A DNA stretch of 64,000 nt from Ferrovibrio sp. MS7 (GTDB lineage: Bacteria; Pseudomonadota; Alphaproteobacteria; Ferrovibrionales; Ferrovibrionaceae). Below, in pieces: positions 61,887-64,000 of the stretch. The position numbers and the translations under genes were made by a program. The notes under the pieces were generated by a model. That model ran no database searches and was not told where the DNA came from. It saw only the letters and a list, made by a program, of their open reading frames with translations. Each line of letters opens with the position of its first letter. Position 1 is the first letter of the stretch. The stretch spans positions 2,074,001-2,138,000 of the forward strand of contig NZ_JBBKBA010000001.1 of the NCBI RefSeq assembly GCF_038404985.1, in the 5' to 3' direction.

Positions 61887-63206
61887 ATGGCGCCGCGTCC
61901 GAAGAAGAGCAAGCGTGCGGCAGTCGCCAATGCGGCGGCTCCCCTCACGATGCGTATCGGCTTCATTGCTCTTTCCGACAGCGCGGCGCTGTTCGTTGCC
62001 CAGGAAAAAGGCTTCTTCGCCCAGCACGGCCTGAAAGTCGAACTGGTGCGGGAGCCCTCCTGGGCCAATATCCGCGACAAGGTGGCGCTCGGTGCGCTGG
62101 ATGCGGCGCATATGCTGGCGCCGATGCCGCTCGCCGCCACGTTGGGCGCCGGCGGTTGGAAGAAGCCGCAGATCACCTCGTTCGTGCTGGCGCTGAACGG
62201 CAACGCCGTCACCATTTCCGCCAAGCTGTGGGATCGCCTCGTTGCCATCGAGCCGAGCTTGCAGCATAGCCGGGCCGAAAGCGCCAATGCGTTGCGCCGT
62301 CTGATCAACCAGGACCGCAAGGCCGGCAAGCCGCCGCTCACCTTCGCCACCGTGTGGCCGTATTCTTCGCACCAGATCCAGCTCCGCTACTGGCTCGCTG
62401 CCGCCGGTATCGATCCGGACCGCGATGTCAACCTGGTGGTGGTGCCGCCGCCGCAGATGACCGACCGCCTCGGTGCCGGCGAGATCGACGGCTTCTGCGT
62501 CGGCGATCCCTGGAACACCCTGGCCGTGCTGCGTGGCGTCGGCCGCATCCTGATTTCCGGCTACGAGATCTGGAACAACCGCATGGAAAAGGTGGTTGGC
62601 GCCAACCGCGATTGGGTCGAGCGCAATCCCAATGCGCATAAGGCCATGCTGATGGCGCTGATCGAGGCCGGCGAATGGCTGGATAAGCCGGAGAACCGGC
62701 TTGAGGGCGTCGATATCATGGCGCGCGATGCCTATGTCGGCAGCCATGCGGCGGAAGCCATCCGGCTCGGCATGCTCGGCATCGTGCGCTATGGCCTCGA
62801 TACCAATCCGGAGCATATGCCGGATTTCCATGTCTTCAGCCGCTACACGGCGAATTTCCCCTGGCGTAGCCAGGCGGAATGGTATTTGAGCGAAATGCGG
62901 CGCTGGAATCTGATCGATCCGGCCACCGATATCGCGGCGCTGGCCGATCAGGTCTACCGCACCGATCTCTACCGCGAAGCCGCCGCCGCGCTGGACAAGC
63001 CTTTCCCGCTGATCGACCGCAAGCCGGAAGGCCTGCATGCCGGCCCCTGGCAGCTCGCTCAGGCCAGTGCCCCGATCCCGATGGGGCCGGATCTCTTCTT
63101 CGATGGCAGCTATGTCTCCTCGGCGCGTTCCCAGGCTATCGGCCTGCGCCGCGAGGCCGATGCTGCCGCCAATGCCTCTCCCCGCCGTTTGCCGGCCAAC
63201 CGCTGA
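61887..63206 (+). CDS. nasS: Cytoplasmic NrtA-like nitrate sensor NasS
   Basis: 439-residue relative of NrtA without any signal peptide: the N-terminus MAPRPKKSKRAAVANAAAP is charged, then MRIGFIALSDSAALFVAQEKGFF begins the binding fold, with LAPMPLAATLG and DGFCVGDPWNTLAVLRGVG as in NrtA. Lack of export and a nearby nasT identify it as NasS, which binds NasT and lets it go when nitrate is present. It lies between permease and ATPase, inside the operon NasT controls, rather than beside nasT. A spare binding protein is the alternative. Confidence 0.85.
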   Translation: MAPRPKKSKRAAVANAAAPLTMRIGFIALSDSAALFVAQEKGFFAQHGLKVELVREPSWANIRDKVALGALDAAHMLAPMPLAATLGAGGWKKPQITSFVLALNGNAVTISAKLWDRLVAIEPSLQHSRAESANALRRLINQDRKAGKPPLTFATVWPYSSHQIQLRYWLAAAGIDPDRDVNLVVVPPPQMTDRLGAGEIDGFCVGDPWNTLAVLRGVGRILISGYEIWNNRMEKVVGANRDWVERNPNAHKAMLMALIEAGEWLDKPENRLEGVDIMARDAYVGSHAAEAIRLGMLGIVRYGLDTNPEHMPDFHVFSRYTANFPWRSQAEWYLSEMRRWNLIDPATDIAALADQVYRTDLYREAAAALDKPFPLIDRKPEGLHAGPWQLAQASAPIPMGPDLFFDGSYVSSARSQAIGLRREADAAANASPRRLPANR

Positions 63207-63219
63207 CAGGAGTTGCCCC

Positions 63220-64000
63220 ATGTCCACTTATCTTGCCTTCGACGATGTCGGCATGAGCTTCAAGGGTGCCAACGGAACCTTCGTGGCGTTGCGCGAGATC
63301 AACCTGCAGATCAAGCAGGGTGAATTCGTTGCGCTGATCGGCCATTCCGGCTGCGGCAAGTCGACCCTGCTCAATATCGTTGCCGGCCTGTTGCGCGCCA
63401 CCACGGGCGGTGTGCTGCTGCAGGGCAAGGAAGTGAACGATCCCGGTCCGGATCGCGCCGTGGTGTTTCAGAACCATTCGCTGCTGCCCTGGCTGACGGT
63501 CTACGACAATGTCCGCCTGGCAGTGGACAAGGTGCACCGCAAGGCCAAGTCGGCGGCGGAGCGCGATGAATGGACCAAGCATAATCTCGCCCTGGTCGGC
63601 ATGGATCATGCGCTGGAGAAGCGGCCGCATGAAATCTCCGGCGGCATGAAGCAGCGCGTCGGCATCGCCCGCGCGCTGGCCATGGAGCCGAAGGTGCTGC
63701 TGCTGGACGAACCCTTTGGCGCGCTTGATGCGCTCACCCGCGCGACGTTGCAAGATACGGTCATGGAGTTGCAGGCAAAGCTGCAGAACACCGTGATCAT
63801 GATCACCCATGATGTGGATGAAGCCGTGCTGCTGTCCGACCGCGTGGTGATGATGACAAACGGCCCGGCGGCAACCATCGGCGAGGTGCTGAATGTCAAC
63901 CTGCCGCGTCCGCGCAATCGCCTCGCCATGGTCAGCGACCCGGAATACAACCGCTGCCGCAAGGAGATCATGAACTTCCTCTATGCCCGGCATCGTGCGC
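63220..64000 (+). CDS. nrtC: Nitrate ABC transporter ATPase NrtC/NasD (3' end outside window)
   Basis: At least 260 residues of an ABC ATPase: Walker A LIGHSGCGKSTLLNIVAG, Q-loop VVFQNHSLLPWLTVYDN, signature EISGGMKQRVGIARAL, Walker B VLLLDEPFGALDALT, and H-loop MITHDVDEAVLLSD, all typical of nitrate/taurine-type importers. Start at ATG 63220 after acaggag. Nitrite and nitrate reductase genes may lie beyond the right edge. Confidence 0.93.
   Translation, partial: MSTYLAFDDVGMSFKGANGTFVALREINLQIKQGEFVALIGHSGCGKSTLLNIVAGLLRATTGGVLLQGKEVNDPGPDRAVVFQNHSLLPWLTVYDNVRLAVDKVHRKAKSAAERDEWTKHNLALVGMDHALEKRPHEISGGMKQRVGIARALAMEPKVLLLDEPFGALDALTRATLQDTVMELQAKLQNTVIMITHDVDEAVLLSDRVVMMTNGPAATIGEVLNVNLPRPRNRLAMVSDPEYNRCRKEIMNFLYARHRA

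Noticed and set aside
60963-63227. 754-codon minus-strand frame across nrtB and nasS
   Set aside because: Antisense to two recognised genes and of shadow composition.

Overview
The window reads as chromosomal core DNA of a GC-rich alphaproteobacterium, most like Rhodospirillales and relatives. The evidence is the dnaA-dnaN-recF-gyrB cluster near rpsT, the ctaC-ctaD-ctaB-ctaG-ctaE-DUF983-SURF1 aa3 oxidase operon running on into thrC and an M16 peptidase, ispH-thrB-rnhA, and a plant/alphaproteobacterial-type gshA. I see no tRNA, rRNA, insertion sequence, prophage or CRISPR array. Genes are tightly packed, with many ATGA-type overlaps, and nearly every convergent gene pair meets within 0-20 bp.

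Layout. 1-8.9 kb: DMT exporter (cut by the left edge), an oxygenase-like unknown, ykgJ-like, ubiA, rsmE, gshA, a mono-haem cytochrome, cysE, tldD. 8.9-12.3 kb: one very large sensor protein (PAS-PAS-histidine kinase-PAS-GGDEF-EAL) whose third PAS carries the FixL haem signature. 12.5-23.6 kb: cytochrome c oxidase and its assembly factors, then M32 carboxypeptidase, thrC, M16 peptidase, GNAT. 23.7-33.5 kb: a periplasmic binding protein overlapping a chemoreceptor, yqgE, a DsbD-alpha-like protein, peroxiredoxin, rnhA-thrB-ispH, a lipoprotein, and an HxlR regulator divergent from a carboxymuconolactone-decarboxylase-like gene with two palindromic operators between them. 33.5-42.9 kb: a peptide ABC importer operon ending in a gamma-glutamyltransferase-like gene, a lone Bug-type binding protein, a small secreted protein, cpdA.

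42.9-52.4 kb: hydrolase, gyrB, recF, dnaN, dnaA, a rhodanese just upstream of dnaA, a structured A/T-richer non-coding stretch, and rpsT with its own promoter and a strong terminator. 52.4-58 kb: a sugar-acid module (LigI-like amidohydrolase, uronate-dehydrogenase-like protein, FadR-type GntR regulator, DctPQM TRAP transporter). 58-58.7 kb: a stand-alone ParB-fold protein overlapping a DUF188 (YaiI) protein.

58.8-64 kb: a NasS/NasT nitrate-control system. nasT (ANTAR protein) precedes a 314-bp gap in which the sequence shows a near-consensus sigma-54 promoter, two hairpins with ANTAR-type hexaloops (A at position 1, G at 4), and a terminator whose 5' arm overlaps the second hairpin. Then come a Tat-exported NrtA-like binding protein, NrtB permease, a cytoplasmic NasS-like sensor and an NrtC ATPase (cut by the right edge). 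This leader, the large haem-PAS/kinase/c-di-GMP protein and the binding-protein/chemoreceptor pair are the most interesting items. None is proved novel from sequence alone.
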